Shown: positions 16,204 through 25,839, counted from the first letter of the stretch. The stretch: DNA of 64,000 nt from Bacteroidales bacterium UBA7258 (GCA_002472565.1 DKSK01000010.1:25505-89504); one strand, 5' to 3'. A program made the numbers and translations. Notes: generated from the sequence alone by a model not told the origin.

Positions 16204-18146
16204 GGCTCATTCTGATTCTGGCGATGGCAGCCACCCTTTCTGCCTGCTCGGCCCAGCGAAAAATCACGCAGATGAGAGAATCCGGGCTCACCGCCAGGCT
16301 CTCTCTGCCATCCGAGGTGGATGAGAAGCCCCGCCCGGAGCTCAAGGTCGGCACAGTGAAGCGGGACACCCTGAAAGTCAGGGATTCGGAGGGCAATGAA
16401 ATGCTGATCATGAAGGCGGTAAAAGACGAGAATGGAGAGATGGTGGCAACGGACGTCATCGACGCCGCCGTGGTCACCGCCAGATTCAGAAATGTGGCCG
16501 AAAGACACGGAAGAGTGGATATCTGCTTCGACGTGACCGTCCCGAAGGCGATGGAGAGCAGCCGCTGGCAGCTGCGTTTCTATCCGGTGATGAGAATCTT
16601 GGGAGACAGCCTGATGCTTGATCCCGTCATCATCACGGGAAGAGAGTACCGGAGAGCACAGCTGAGAGGTTACGAACAGTACCGGCACTTTCTCTCTACG
16701 ATAATCACAGATTCGGCAAAGCTCGTTGACATTTTCCAGCTGGAGAACTTTCTGAGAAGGAACATACCAGAGATCTACGCCTTCAAGACCGATTCCTCCT
16801 TAGTCAGCGACGAGGACTTCGCCTCGGCCTATGGGGTGAACGAAAAACAGGCGGTCGACCATTACGCCAGACGTTTCCGGATATGGCGGAACGAACGGAG
16901 AATCGGGAGAAAAGAGGCCATGTTCCGCAGATTCGTAAAAGTTCCTATCGATAAGGAGGGACTGCGGCTGGATACCGTTCTCGTCAATTCCGACGAAGAT
17001 TTCGTCTACTCTTATGTCCAGACCATCGTGACGAGGCCGAAGCTGAGGAAGGTCGGCATCGAGCTCTCAGGAGAGATTTATGAACAGGACCGGAAGGTCT
17101 ACCATATTCCGGAGAGCGAACCTCTGACTTTCTATATCAGCAGTCTGAGCACGCTGGTCGACGAGACGGAAAGGTACCTGAGCCAGGTCGTCGAAAGGAA
17201 GGCCGAAGCCAACACCGCCTGCTACATCGAGTTCTCCAAGGCAAGATCAGACATCGAAACTGGACTTGGGCACAACGCCGAAGAAACCGGGAGGATAAAG
17301 GCCAATCTAACTTCTCTGCTTGAGAACAAGACCTACGATCTTGACTCCATCGTGGTCACGGCTTCCTGTTCTCCGGAAGGAGGGCTGAGCTACAACACCG
17401 AGCTGTCTCAGAGGCGAGCCGAAGCTGTGTCAGCCTACTTCAGGAAGTACATGCGTCACTGTTTGGACTCTCTCAGACGGGAAGAAGGAATCGTGATGGA
17501 CCTTAGCGGGGACTATGAAGGCCTCACAGATGTTTCTTCGATACCTTTCATCTCTAGAAGCAATCCGGAGAACTGGACTTTTCTTGACCATCTGGTGGAG
17601 ACAGACGATTCTCTCGGGCAGGATGAAAAGGCGGCTTACGTCCGGCTTTCCAGCCTTAGCGATCCGGATGAGAGGGAAAGGGAGATGAGACTTCTCCCGA
17701 GCTACAGATATCTTAGAGAGAAACTCTATCCACGTCTCCGCATCGTAGCTTTCGACTTTCACCTCCACCGTAGAGGCATGGTCAAGGACACCGTCCACAC
17801 TACGGTCCTCGACACCGCCTACGCAAGAGGCGTCCAGGCTATCCGTGACCGGGACTACTCCACCGCGGTCAAACTTCTCAGTCCTTACCGCGACTTTAAC
17901 ACCGCCGTCGCCTACTGCGCCCTGGACAGAAACGCAAGTGCGATGGATATTCTCAACGGCCTGGAGAAGACCGGAAAGGTCCTCTACATGATGGCCCTGC
18001 TCTACAGCCGCTCAGGCGACGACCAGGCCGCCGTCCAGTGCTACATGGATGCCTGTTCGAAAGACAGGGCCTTCGTTAGCAGGGGCAACCTGGATCCTGA
18101 AATCTCGGTACTCATAAAGAAGTATACATTAAACAAAGATATCTGA
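16197..18146 (+). CDS. Lipoprotein with OmpA-like and TPR-like regions, first gene of fimbria operon
   Basis: 649 residues. The signal peptide ends in the lipobox LSACS (Cys17). The N-terminal 200 residues are beta-rich and unrecognised. A segment around 375-425 (ASCSPEGGLSYNTELSQRRAEAVSAYF, read in parts) fits an OmpA-like peptidoglycan-binding domain. The final 110 residues form helical pairs resembling TPRs (YARGVQAIRDRDYSTAVKLL). Bacteroidales type V pilus loci often carry DUF3868-like OmpA proteins in this position, and this may be one, but I cannot confirm family membership. Likely role: anchoring or assembling the fimbria at the outer membrane. It is 21 nt downstream of ssb and 9 nt upstream of the fimbrillin gene. 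Confidence 0.65.
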   Translation: MKRLILILAMAATLSACSAQRKITQMRESGLTARLSLPSEVDEKPRPELKVGTVKRDTLKVRDSEGNEMLIMKAVKDENGEMVATDVIDAAVVTARFRNVAERHGRVDICFDVTVPKAMESSRWQLRFYPVMRILGDSLMLDPVIITGREYRRAQLRGYEQYRHFLSTIITDSAKLVDIFQLENFLRRNIPEIYAFKTDSSLVSDEDFASAYGVNEKQAVDHYARRFRIWRNERRIGRKEAMFRRFVKVPIDKEGLRLDTVLVNSDEDFVYSYVQTIVTRPKLRKVGIELSGEIYEQDRKVYHIPESEPLTFYISSLSTLVDETERYLSQVVERKAEANTACYIEFSKARSDIETGLGHNAEETGRIKANLTSLLENKTYDLDSIVVTASCSPEGGLSYNTELSQRRAEAVSAYFRKYMRHCLDSLRREEGIVMDLSGDYEGLTDVSSIPFISRSNPENWTFLDHLVETDDSLGQDEKAAYVRLSSLSDPDEREREMRLLPSYRYLREKLYPRLRIVAFDFHLHRRGMVKDTVHTTVLDTAYARGVQAIRDRDYSTAVKLLSPYRDFNTAVAYCALDRNASAMDILNGLEKTGKVLYMMALLYSRSGDDQAAVQCYMDACSKDRAFVSRGNLDPEISVLIKKYTLNKDI

Positions 18147-18155
18147 TTTTCAATA

Positions 18156-19142
18156 ATGACAAGAAACAAAATGATTACGGGGATGGCGGTCCTTCTGCTC
18201 GCCGCCCTCGCCTGCAATAAAGAAGAAGCCGCGGTCCGCACGGAAAAAGAAGCCGCGGTCCGCTTTCCGGTCACAATCTCAATCGGTGTGGAAGGCGCCA
18301 CAAAGGTCAGCGGAGAAGGCGCTTCGGAAGATAAGGTGAACAAGGTCTACGCCTACGCCTTCAGAAATGACGGCAGTCTCGACGCAGAAGGATCTGCCGA
18401 GGCCGGGAGCCTGAGCCTGGACTGCACCAGCGCCGCTAAGACCTTCGCCGTACTGGTCAACGGAAAAGGAGACAAACCAGTCATGAAGAGTCTGTCAGTC
18501 TTCCGCGGCTATGTTTCCGACCTCTCCGACAACATCCCGGCTTCAAGTTTCGTTATGAGTGGTCAGGCAAGTCCCTCGTCGGTGAGTCCGGGTGCAAAGA
18601 TAGGGATCAGCGCGAAGAGGCTTGTGGGGAAAGTCACTGTCAGCGAGGTGAAGGCTGCCTTCACCAGCAGTACCTACCAAAAAATGCTCACCGAAGGGAA
18701 GATAAAGGTGACCGGAATGTATCTTAGAAACGTGGCCACAAGGGCCAGGCTCGACTGGTCTGTTGCTGGGGATCCGGCTCTTGCCTACAAAAACGGGCAT
18801 GAGAGCGCCAACGCCGTCTATGACCCTCTCTGCTATGAAAGTCTCAACACGAGTCTGTCTGCGATCTCTCCCGGCGCGCACACCTTCTACTTCTATCCGA
18901 ACCCGGATGCTTCGAATGCCACCAGATTCATTCTGGAAGTCACTTTCGACGGGAAAAAGACTTATTATCCGATAAAGATAGCGGATCAGGTCAAGGCGAA
19001 CACTCATTACAAGATCACCAGGCTGACCATCACAAGAGCTGGATCTGACAGCCCTTCGACCGATGTTTCCACAGGCACCTACACTTGCGAGGTCTCTGTC
19101 GCCCCTTGGGAAGACGGAGGTTCTACGACACCGACAATTTGA
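18156..19142 (+). CDS. Fimbrillin-like lipoprotein (putative major subunit of type V pilus)
   Basis: 328 residues. The signal peptide ends in the lipobox LAALAC. The mature part starts with a strand-forming segment (VRFPVTISIGVEG) and contains KVNKVYAYAFRNDGSL and YKITRLTITRAG, both typical of FimA/Mfa1-like fold strands. It closes with YTCEVSVAPWEDG, the C-terminal strand pattern of Bacteroidales fimbrillins. Secreted prefimbrillins are lipidated and then cut by Rgp-like proteases at an Arg before polymerising; several Arg residues lie within 30 residues of the Cys. An 8-codon tandem duplication occurs near the mature N-terminus. The next gene begins 5 nt after its stop. Confidence 0.75.
   Translation: MTRNKMITGMAVLLLAALACNKEEAAVRTEKEAAVRFPVTISIGVEGATKVSGEGASEDKVNKVYAYAFRNDGSLDAEGSAEAGSLSLDCTSAAKTFAVLVNGKGDKPVMKSLSVFRGYVSDLSDNIPASSFVMSGQASPSSVSPGAKIGISAKRLVGKVTVSEVKAAFTSSTYQKMLTEGKIKVTGMYLRNVATRARLDWSVAGDPALAYKNGHESANAVYDPLCYESLNTSLSAISPGAHTFYFYPNPDASNATRFILEVTFDGKKTYYPIKIADQVKANTHYKITRLTITRAGSDSPSTDVSTGTYTCEVSVAPWEDGGSTTPTI
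18223..18263 (+). repeat. 24-nt-period tandem duplication in fimbrillin N-terminus
   Basis: The 17-nt word AAGAAGCCGCGGTCCGC occurs at 18223-18239 and again at 18247-18263. It duplicates the residues KEAAVR directly behind the lipobox cysteine, keeping the frame. Confidence 0.8.
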
Positions 19143-19147
19143 TCTCT

Positions 19148-19918
19148 ATGAGAAGGACAGTACTTATTCTGGCCGCAGTCCTGGCCGTTCCCTCTTGTTC
19201 CATCACGGAAGAGAGGGACGGCTGCCTTTGCCGGCTTACAGTAGAGCTGTCCGAAGCCGCCGATGTCCATTCCGGCGAAGAAATGAGATTCACTCTCTGG
19301 AATGACAGCGGCGAGCTGGAAAAAGAAGAAGTCTTTCTTAGCGAGGGACGCCGCAATATGCTGCGCCATATTCCAAAAGGGACTGTCGAACTCTCGGCGG
19401 TCACCGGTCTCAGATCGGGAATCTACGAGGACTCGAGAATCTTGGTGCCCGAAGGTCAGGCGGCCGACAGCATCTTCGCCTATCATTCGGTGATCGATGC
19501 CGGCGGGGAAACGGCCAGAGATACGATCAGACTTGCCAAACAATACTCAGCCATCGACATTCAAATGTCAGGCTGGATACCAGGCTACGGAATCAGCATC
19601 CGCGGAGACTATTGCGGGCTGTCTCTCGAAGGAATGAAACCTCTGCGCGGCAAGTTTTCCGCCAGGGCGCAGATGATTTCAGACGGATTTTTCAGGACTT
19701 TCGTCCCCAGACAAGGAGATACCGGCCTTGAACTCGTCCTGGACTTCGAAGGTAAGCATGTCAAGGTCTTCCCCGTGGGAAAGATCATCGGCAAGTCCAT
19801 GGACTGGACAAAAACCGATCTCGACGATTTCTACATACTCATCGACTTCGCCCTTGCCAAGATAGACATCACCATCCGCGGCTGGGAGACCGGCAGCGAA
19901 AGGGAGGTCTCATTCTAA
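19148..19918 (+). CDS. FimB/Mfa2 family fimbrial anchor subunit
   Basis: 256 residues from the ATG at 19148, where a lipoprotein signal begins (MRRTVLILAAVLAVPSC); the frame is open further upstream inside the fimbrillin gene, but that is shadow. The mature start RDGCLCRLTVEL is characteristic of FimB/Mfa2 proteins, which terminate or anchor the pilus on the cell surface. Later segments (YIDFALAKIDITIRGWE pattern at the C-terminus) fit the same fold. It is 5 nt after the fimbrillin gene and 22 nt before the tip-like gene, so co-transcribed. Confidence 0.78.
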   Translation: MRRTVLILAAVLAVPSCSITEERDGCLCRLTVELSEAADVHSGEEMRFTLWNDSGELEKEEVFLSEGRRNMLRHIPKGTVELSAVTGLRSGIYEDSRILVPEGQAADSIFAYHSVIDAGGETARDTIRLAKQYSAIDIQMSGWIPGYGISIRGDYCGLSLEGMKPLRGKFSARAQMISDGFFRTFVPRQGDTGLELVLDFEGKHVKVFPVGKIIGKSMDWTKTDLDDFYILIDFALAKIDITIRGWETGSEREVSF

Positions 19919-19940
19919 GGCGGCCTAAATAAGAATACAA

Positions 19941-22829
19941 ATGGAAAAGAAAAGAATATTAACGGCTTTGCTCTTCGCCTTCTTGTCCGTCTCCTGCACC
20001 CATGAGAAGGACGACATCATCAGGGTGCCGCGGAATCCCGGAGAAGAAGACAGACGTGAAGAGTATGAAGTCCGGCTCAGCGTAGAGGGAGATTTTCTCT
20101 CCCCTTCAAGAGGCATGGAGGGAACGAGGAGTTCCGCTTTCGCCCGGGGAGAGAGTGACGTGACGGACTTCAACATCTTCGCCTATTCTTCCGACGGGAC
20201 TCTCTACTCTTCGCTCTACTGTTCTTCCACCGAGCCAAGCTGCAAGATAAAGCTGGACCAGAACAGGACCTACCGCTTCTACGCGCTGGCTAATCTCGGA
20301 AAAGTGGAAGCGCCATTTCGCGAAGCTGACTTGAAAGCCCTGAGCGTGAAACTTCCTGGCGGGGAAGCCTTGACGGAAGGTCTTCCGATGTCCTGCTCTG
20401 AAAGTCTCACACAGATGCCAAGCCACGACTCCCCTATCAGACTCAAGATGAGGAGACTGGTGTCTAAGGTCAGCTTTTCACTGGATGTTTCGGCTCTCGA
20501 ATATGGGGCTCTTGAGCTGAGTTCCGTGAGAGTGCTCGGAGCGAACGGCCGTCTCTCCCCATTCGGCGAGAGCCGCGCCGGAGGTAATTCAGACATCATT
20601 GCCGGGGACGAAGCCTCCCCTTCAGACCTCTCCGCCTTAAGAGAGGGAGGAGAAATGACTTTTTATGTGCCCGAAAATCTCCAGGGTAAACTCCTCCAGG
20701 GTAACACAGACCCTTGGAAGAAGGTGCCGGAGCAGATCGGGGATAAAGCGGGAAAGTGCACCTACCTTGAAGTCAAAGGCAAATATTTCAGTGACGGCTC
20801 CCTGCTCGGCGACATCACCTACAGATTCTACATAGGAGCTGATGAGTGCTCCGATTTCAATGTAGAGGGCAACAACAGCTACGTCATCACCCTGAAGCTT
20901 ACGCCATCCGGAACATGGATGGAGGGATCTTGGAAGGTGAGCCGCGGCGAGTGGAACGATGCCCGGAGCATCTCCATAAGTCCCGCTCTCTTGCTCCTGG
21001 ACAAGAGGAGCGACGGTTCCTCCGGTTCGTTCACGATATCAGTCCCGGACGGCTGCCATTTCAAGGTCAAGGCGGACCTCGACAAGATGTCAAGAATGAG
21101 GCTATCCTACAGTCTCAGCGGGAAGAAACTCACCGTTAAGGCGGAAGGTGACGCGGTCACCGGGATCGATTTTCCTATAATTGTGGAGACTTGGGACGGA
21201 CGCTGGGCCGATACCGCCATGGTAAGGGTAAAGGATGCGGCCAACGTTCTGGATGTCCAATGGGGAGGAAAAGGCTGCCCGACATACATAGCGGACAAGG
21301 GGCTTCTGCTGGTGGGTAACGTTGACGAGGGGGCAGGTGCAGGCTGTTCTTTTGATGCTGAGGCGGAAGTAACCGAATCCGAGGGCTTCTCGATTGAGCC
21401 TGCCGGGGATCAGTCCGGGAAAAAGGCCTTCACTCTGACTTTGCGCAAGCCCGGCCTTAAGACAATTTACATCTCGACTTCTTCCGGCCAGAGAGCGTCA
21501 ATCAAGCTTGAAGCTAAGGCTCCGAAACTTGTCACAAACATAAGTTCTTCTGGGCTCTCCGCCGACGGAAGCAGGCTTTCCTTCAACACGGCATACTTTT
21601 CCGAAAACGACTCCCGTCTGAGCCCCGGCACCGATTTCGACCAGGCCCTTTATGATGAATTGCTTGCGCCTTCGGTTTCATTCAGGAATTCGTCCGACGC
21701 CTCGATGTTCATCACGGCGACGGCATCCGGTGCGGAGGTATCCCGTTTCAAGTCCGGAGACAGGAGTATCGAAGACTTCTACGGAGAAAGCCACGCTGGG
21801 ACCCTTCTGATAAGTCCGGCGGACGCCTCTCTGTCAAGCTTTACCGGCACGAGTGAGCTGAGGCTCTGGATAAAGAATCCTTTCCCGGCTTTCTCCGCCG
21901 CTAAGACTCTGGCAAGGATAGACAACCTCCTGGCCTTCGGGGAGGAGGCATCCAAGGTCAGTCTCGACACAAACCACGGCCAGGTTCTAAGACCCGGAGG
22001 AAGCCTGACAATCAGTACCGGCACTGCCTCCTTCGACGTCGATCCGTCATCGGTTATCGTAAGCGGACAGGCTTCGGACCTCGAAATCACAGGTTCATCG
22101 GCCAGAAGCTTTACGATCCAGGCCTCTGGTGTCAGAGAAAGGCTCACCGCCGGGAAAGTCACTCTCAAAGCCTGCGTCAAGAACAAAATCTCAGGGGAGA
22201 GCACAGAGCCGGTTCCGATCGGTGTACTCGAAGCATATGTCCACAGCGATGTCGGCTGCACTATAATCGGAGTCGAGAAGAATCCGTCCAGAACAAAAGA
22301 CAAGAGCTACATGGTAGCCGTTGACTTCGGCCACGGCAAGACTGACGCTGGATTGAAGGATGTGGCCTCCAGACTCTATTTCCATGAAGGTTTCTCCTCC
22401 TCAAAGCTCTATGTCAAGAATGAAGTCAGCACCATGAGACAATACTACGTAGACATGGCGAACAACATGAGCCTGTATAACTTGGGCAACAGAACCTTCT
22501 CAAAACTTGACGAGAACGAAATCAAACAAAAATTCAACTATCTCTACTACGAGGTGCCTTCAGGCTTGTCCGCGGCGGGCGGACTGCTCTACAAGGCCTG
22601 CAACGTTGACATGATGGGAGAAAATAACATGACTGGGTCAAGGTACAAGGAATTGAAGCCCGGCGTGTATGAGTTCTACTGCGGTTCTTCGGACTGCAAG
22701 AGCGAAACGGCTGAGGGCAGGACCGTCATCTATGTCAGTTTGGAAGGGGCCGCGGACTCTTCCGGAAAAGGATATTACGTAATCCACCGGACAGAAGATC
22801 TGTTCGGTGGAAAGGGATGGTTGAAATGA
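19941..22829 (+). CDS. Large fimbrial tip-like lipoprotein (DUF4906-like)
   Basis: 962 residues. Lipobox LSVSC at the end of the signal peptide. The first 300 residues have fimbrillin-type features (VTDFNIFAYSSDGTLY, YRFYALANLG, KMRRLVSKVSFSLDVS), followed by repeated immunoglobulin-like strands to about 760. The last 200 residues (KSYMVAVDFGHGKTDAG onward) look like a separate domain. Large DUF4906 proteins of this plan accompany Mfa2 genes in Bacteroidales pilus loci and are thought to be accessory or tip components. No protease or carbohydrate-binding motif is recognisable. It is the last gene of the operon and converges on cysH with an 18-nt gap. Confidence 0.68.
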   Translation: MEKKRILTALLFAFLSVSCTHEKDDIIRVPRNPGEEDRREEYEVRLSVEGDFLSPSRGMEGTRSSAFARGESDVTDFNIFAYSSDGTLYSSLYCSSTEPSCKIKLDQNRTYRFYALANLGKVEAPFREADLKALSVKLPGGEALTEGLPMSCSESLTQMPSHDSPIRLKMRRLVSKVSFSLDVSALEYGALELSSVRVLGANGRLSPFGESRAGGNSDIIAGDEASPSDLSALREGGEMTFYVPENLQGKLLQGNTDPWKKVPEQIGDKAGKCTYLEVKGKYFSDGSLLGDITYRFYIGADECSDFNVEGNNSYVITLKLTPSGTWMEGSWKVSRGEWNDARSISISPALLLLDKRSDGSSGSFTISVPDGCHFKVKADLDKMSRMRLSYSLSGKKLTVKAEGDAVTGIDFPIIVETWDGRWADTAMVRVKDAANVLDVQWGGKGCPTYIADKGLLLVGNVDEGAGAGCSFDAEAEVTESEGFSIEPAGDQSGKKAFTLTLRKPGLKTIYISTSSGQRASIKLEAKAPKLVTNISSSGLSADGSRLSFNTAYFSENDSRLSPGTDFDQALYDELLAPSVSFRNSSDASMFITATASGAEVSRFKSGDRSIEDFYGESHAGTLLISPADASLSSFTGTSELRLWIKNPFPAFSAAKTLARIDNLLAFGEEASKVSLDTNHGQVLRPGGSLTISTGTASFDVDPSSVIVSGQASDLEITGSSARSFTIQASGVRERLTAGKVTLKACVKNKISGESTEPVPIGVLEAYVHSDVGCTIIGVEKNPSRTKDKSYMVAVDFGHGKTDAGLKDVASRLYFHEGFSSSKLYVKNEVSTMRQYYVDMANNMSLYNLGNRTFSKLDENEIKQKFNYLYYEVPSGLSAAGGLLYKACNVDMMGENNMTGSRYKELKPGVYEFYCGSSDCKSETAEGRTVIYVSLEGAADSSGKGYYVIHRTEDLFGGKGWLK

Positions 22830-22847
22830 GTATTTCAGGTAATATGC

Positions 22848-23606
22848 TTACTTGCGGACATGCAGGCCGCATTCACGGTGATCGGGATCCTCCCACCACC
22901 AGCGTCCTGAGCGGATGTCCTCGCCGCTCTTCACAGCCCTGGTGCAAGGCTGGCAGCCGATGCTCGGAAAGCCCTTGTCATGCAGCTTATTGTAAGGAAC
23001 GGCCTTGTCCTTGACATAGGTCTTCACATCAGTCTCCTCGAAGAGGATGAGAGGGTTGAGCTTAATCACGTCGTCGGCGGAATCATACTCGACCATCTGC
23101 ATGGCTGAGCGGGTGACAGACTGAGAACGGCGCAGGCCGCAGACCCAGACTTCGACGCCCTGAAGCGCCCTTTTGAGGGGTTCCACCTTGCGGACGTTGC
23201 AGCATAGGTGGCGGAGCTCCGGCGAATCATAAAAGCAGTTGATCCCGTGCTCTCGCACCATCTCCTGGACCTTGTGATAGTCAGGGAAGAAGACTTCTAT
23301 CTTGATTCCGTACTGCATGTTGGTCCTGTCTAACACGTCATAGGTTTCAGGGAAGCAGCGACCGGTATCAAGAGTGAAAATCCGCACCTCGTCCCCGACT
23401 TTCCACCCTTCTTCAGAGCAGATGCCGCAGATCATGTCGGTAATCACCTGATCCTCGTAGCTGAGGCTTGATGAGAGAGCCACATGTCCGGGGAACTCAC
23501 CGATGAAGAAGCGCAGGGCTTCCTTCGGGTCTTTCTCCATGAACTTCCTGTTCATTTCGGCCGCATAGGCCTTCTTCTCCTCGAGGGAAAGGTTCTTGAT
23601 CGTCAT
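22848..23606 (-). CDS. cysH: Phosphoadenylyl/adenylyl-sulfate reductase (4Fe-4S type)
   Basis: 252-residue thioredoxin-dependent enzyme reducing activated sulfate to sulfite. ALSSSLSYEDQVITDMI is the nucleotide-binding PAPS/APS loop. Two Cys pairs, LCCNVRK and GCQPC, mark an iron-sulfur cluster enzyme that normally uses APS directly. ECGLH near the end holds the redox-active Cys. With CysD and CysN upstream and no APS kinase in the cluster, direct APS reduction is the likely route. It is the last gene of cysD-cysN-cysH, 4 nt after cysN. Confidence 0.93.
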   Translation of the reverse strand: MTIKNLSLEEKKAYAAEMNRKFMEKDPKEALRFFIGEFPGHVALSSSLSYEDQVITDMICGICSEEGWKVGDEVRIFTLDTGRCFPETYDVLDRTNMQYGIKIEVFFPDYHKVQEMVREHGINCFYDSPELRHLCCNVRKVEPLKRALQGVEVWVCGLRRSQSVTRSAMQMVEYDSADDVIKLNPLILFEETDVKTYVKDKAVPYNKLHDKGFPSIGCQPCTRAVKSGEDIRSGRWWWEDPDHRECGLHVRK

Positions 23607-23610
23607 GGCC

Positions 23611-24888
23611 TTATCCTACTATCATGCCGGCTCCGAGAGTATCGTTGGAGTCCGCGTCGATGAAGATGAGGCTCCCCATAGTGCGGTTGTCCTTGTACAA
23701 GTCGGCTATCAGAGGGGACGCGGTCTTCAGATGGACCCTCGCGATGTCGTTCATTACAAGCTTGTCGGCCCCGTACTGCTCGGTCTGGCTGTTGATATCG
23801 ATCTTATACTCGATTTCTTTGACAATTCCGATGGTCTCCTGAGCGGCATGCCTGATGACATAGCGCTTTCCGCAGACGAGAGGCGTGTTGCGGAACCAGC
23901 AGACATTAAGCTCGAAGTCCTGCTCAAGCATAGGCTGCACGCCGTCCACAGATACGATCACGTCTCCGCGTGAAATGTCGATGTCGTCCTTAAGGGTGAG
24001 GTCAACCGACTGTCCGCTGACCGCTTTGTCCAGGCTCTGCTCTCCGAGATAGATTCCCGTGATTTCGGAGGTAAGTTCAGAAGGATAGGTCTTGACCTTG
24101 TCTCCGACCTTGATAGAGCCTTCCGCAAGCCTTCCGGCATAGCCTCTGAAATCAGGGAATTTGTCCGAAATAGGGCGGATGACATACTGGACAGGCAGGC
24201 GCAGGCGGTCCTGGGCCTCCTCCGGCAGCTCGACTGTTTCGAGATATTCGAGCAGCGGTTTGCCACCGTACCAGTCCATATTCTTGGAAGCCTCTACGAC
24301 ATTGTCTCCTAGCTTTGCCGAAATTGGGATGAACTCGACATGGCCGAGATCAAGGTTGGCGCTCATCCTCTTGTAGTCCCCGACTATCTTGTCGAAGACC
24401 TCTTTGGAAAAGTCTACGAGGTCCATCTTGTTGACACATACGACTACCTCTTTGATTGCGAGGAGAGAGGCTATGTAAGAATGACGGATGGTCTGTTCCA
24501 TGATGCCATGTCTGGCGTCTACCAGAATCACGGCGAGGTCTGCAGTGGAGGCTCCCGTAACCATGTTCCTGGTGTACTGGATATGGCCCGGAGTGTCCGC
24601 AATGATGAATTTTCTTTTCGGAGTAGCGAAATAACGATAGGCTACGTCGATGGTGATGCCCTGCTCACGCTCCGCTCTGAGTCCGTCGGTGAGAAGCGCG
24701 AGATTGACTTCCTCATTTCCACGGCTCCTGGATGCCTCCTCGACAGCCTCGAGCTGGTCCTCGAAGATTGATTTGGAGTCGTAAAGAAGCCTTCCTATCA
24801 GCGTGCTCTTTCCGTCGTCTACGCTCCCTGCCGTCGTGAAACGGAGGAGCTGCATGTCAAGATATCCTTTAGTTTTCTTCGTTTCCAT
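23611..24888 (-). CDS. cysN: Sulfate adenylyltransferase subunit 1 (GTPase)
   Basis: 425 residues. The GTPase subunit drives APS formation by CysD through GTP hydrolysis. Motifs: G1 GSVDDGKST, switch II DTPGH, G4 NKMDLV, then EF-Tu-like beta-barrel domains 2 and 3 (FRGYAGRLAEGSIKVGD; RYVIRHAAQETIGIV). It ends without a fused CysC kinase domain. The start lies 12 nt after cysD. Confidence 0.96.
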   Translation of the reverse strand: METKKTKGYLDMQLLRFTTAGSVDDGKSTLIGRLLYDSKSIFEDQLEAVEEASRSRGNEEVNLALLTDGLRAEREQGITIDVAYRYFATPKRKFIIADTPGHIQYTRNMVTGASTADLAVILVDARHGIMEQTIRHSYIASLLAIKEVVVCVNKMDLVDFSKEVFDKIVGDYKRMSANLDLGHVEFIPISAKLGDNVVEASKNMDWYGGKPLLEYLETVELPEEAQDRLRLPVQYVIRPISDKFPDFRGYAGRLAEGSIKVGDKVKTYPSELTSEITGIYLGEQSLDKAVSGQSVDLTLKDDIDISRGDVIVSVDGVQPMLEQDFELNVCWFRNTPLVCGKRYVIRHAAQETIGIVKEIEYKIDINSQTEQYGADKLVMNDIARVHLKTASPLIADLYKDNRTMGSLIFIDADSNDTLGAGMIVG

Positions 24889-24900
24889 TGCAATACACCA

Positions 24901-25806
24901 TTAAAAATACCCCTGCTTCTTTCTGTCCTCCATGGAAGTCTCCGAACGCTTGTCATCTGCCCTTCCTCCGCGTTCGGTAACCCTCGAAGAGGCTATTTCA
25001 TCGATGATATCCTCGATGGAATGGGCATGGGAAAGCGTAAGGCCCGTGCATGTCACGTCACCGATGGTGCGGCAGCGAACCTCCTTCTCAACCACCGTCT
25101 CCTCGGGACGACGCTTGATGATGTCCGGTTCCGCGGCGAGCCATTGGCCGTCGCGCAGGAAGCACTTACGCTTGTGGGTATAGTACAGAGACGGAAGCGG
25201 GATGTTCTCCTGGTAGATGTACTGCCAGACATCCATCTCAGTCCAGTTGCTGATCGGGAAGACGCGGAAATGCTCGCCGGGAGCCTTCTTGGCATTGTAG
25301 ATGTCCCAGAGCTCAGGGCGCTGATTCTTCGGGTTCCACTGTCCGAATTCGTCCCTGTGGGAGAAGATGCGTTCCTTCGCACGAGCCTTTTCCTCATCTC
25401 TTCTGGCTCCTCCGCAGGCGGCGTCGAACTTATACTCGGCGAGCGTGTCGAGCAAAGTCACGGTCTGGAGCTTGTTGCGGGAGGCGTCATAACCGGTCTC
25501 CTCTTTGACCTTCCCTTCATCGATGCTCTTCTGGACAGAGCCGACGATAAGGTCTGCCCCGAGCTTCTTGACGAGTTCGTCACGGTAAGTTATGGTTTCC
25601 GGAAAATTGTGCCCCGTGTCGATGTGGACAAGAGGGAAAGGCATCTTTGCCGGATAGAAGGCTTTATAGGCAAGATATGTGAGGACGATGGAGTCTTTTC
25701 CTCCGGAGAAAAGTATGCACGGGCGCTCGAATTGCGCGGCTACTTCCCTGAGGATGAAGATAGATTCCGCCTCGAGCTCTTTCAGATGAGTCAGATGTTC
25801 GCTCAT
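24901..25806 (-). CDS. cysD: Sulfate adenylyltransferase subunit 2
   Basis: 301-residue catalytic subunit making APS from sulfate and ATP. The PP-loop ILFSGGKDSIVL lies near residues 31-42, with HIDTGHNFPET and ACGGARRDEEKARAKE following. The C-terminal tail EDRKKQGYF is diagnostic for CysD. It opens the cys operon from a recognisable -7 box 26 nt upstream of its ATG. Confidence 0.97.
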   Translation of the reverse strand: MSEHLTHLKELEAESIFILREVAAQFERPCILFSGGKDSIVLTYLAYKAFYPAKMPFPLVHIDTGHNFPETITYRDELVKKLGADLIVGSVQKSIDEGKVKEETGYDASRNKLQTVTLLDTLAEYKFDAACGGARRDEEKARAKERIFSHRDEFGQWNPKNQRPELWDIYNAKKAPGEHFRVFPISNWTEMDVWQYIYQENIPLPSLYYTHKRKCFLRDGQWLAAEPDIIKRRPEETVVEKEVRCRTIGDVTCTGLTLSHAHSIEDIIDEIASSRVTERGGRADDKRSETSMEDRKKQGYF

Positions 25807-25831
25807 TTACAGTCTCTATTAATTAATTTTG

Positions 25832-25839
25832 CAAATATA
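25832..25839 (-). promoter_or_regulatory. -7 box for the cysDNH operon
   Basis: On the minus strand the sequence reads TATATTTG, an exact TAnnTTTG box, giving a very short leader before cysD. No clear -33 element is present. Confidence 0.55.
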
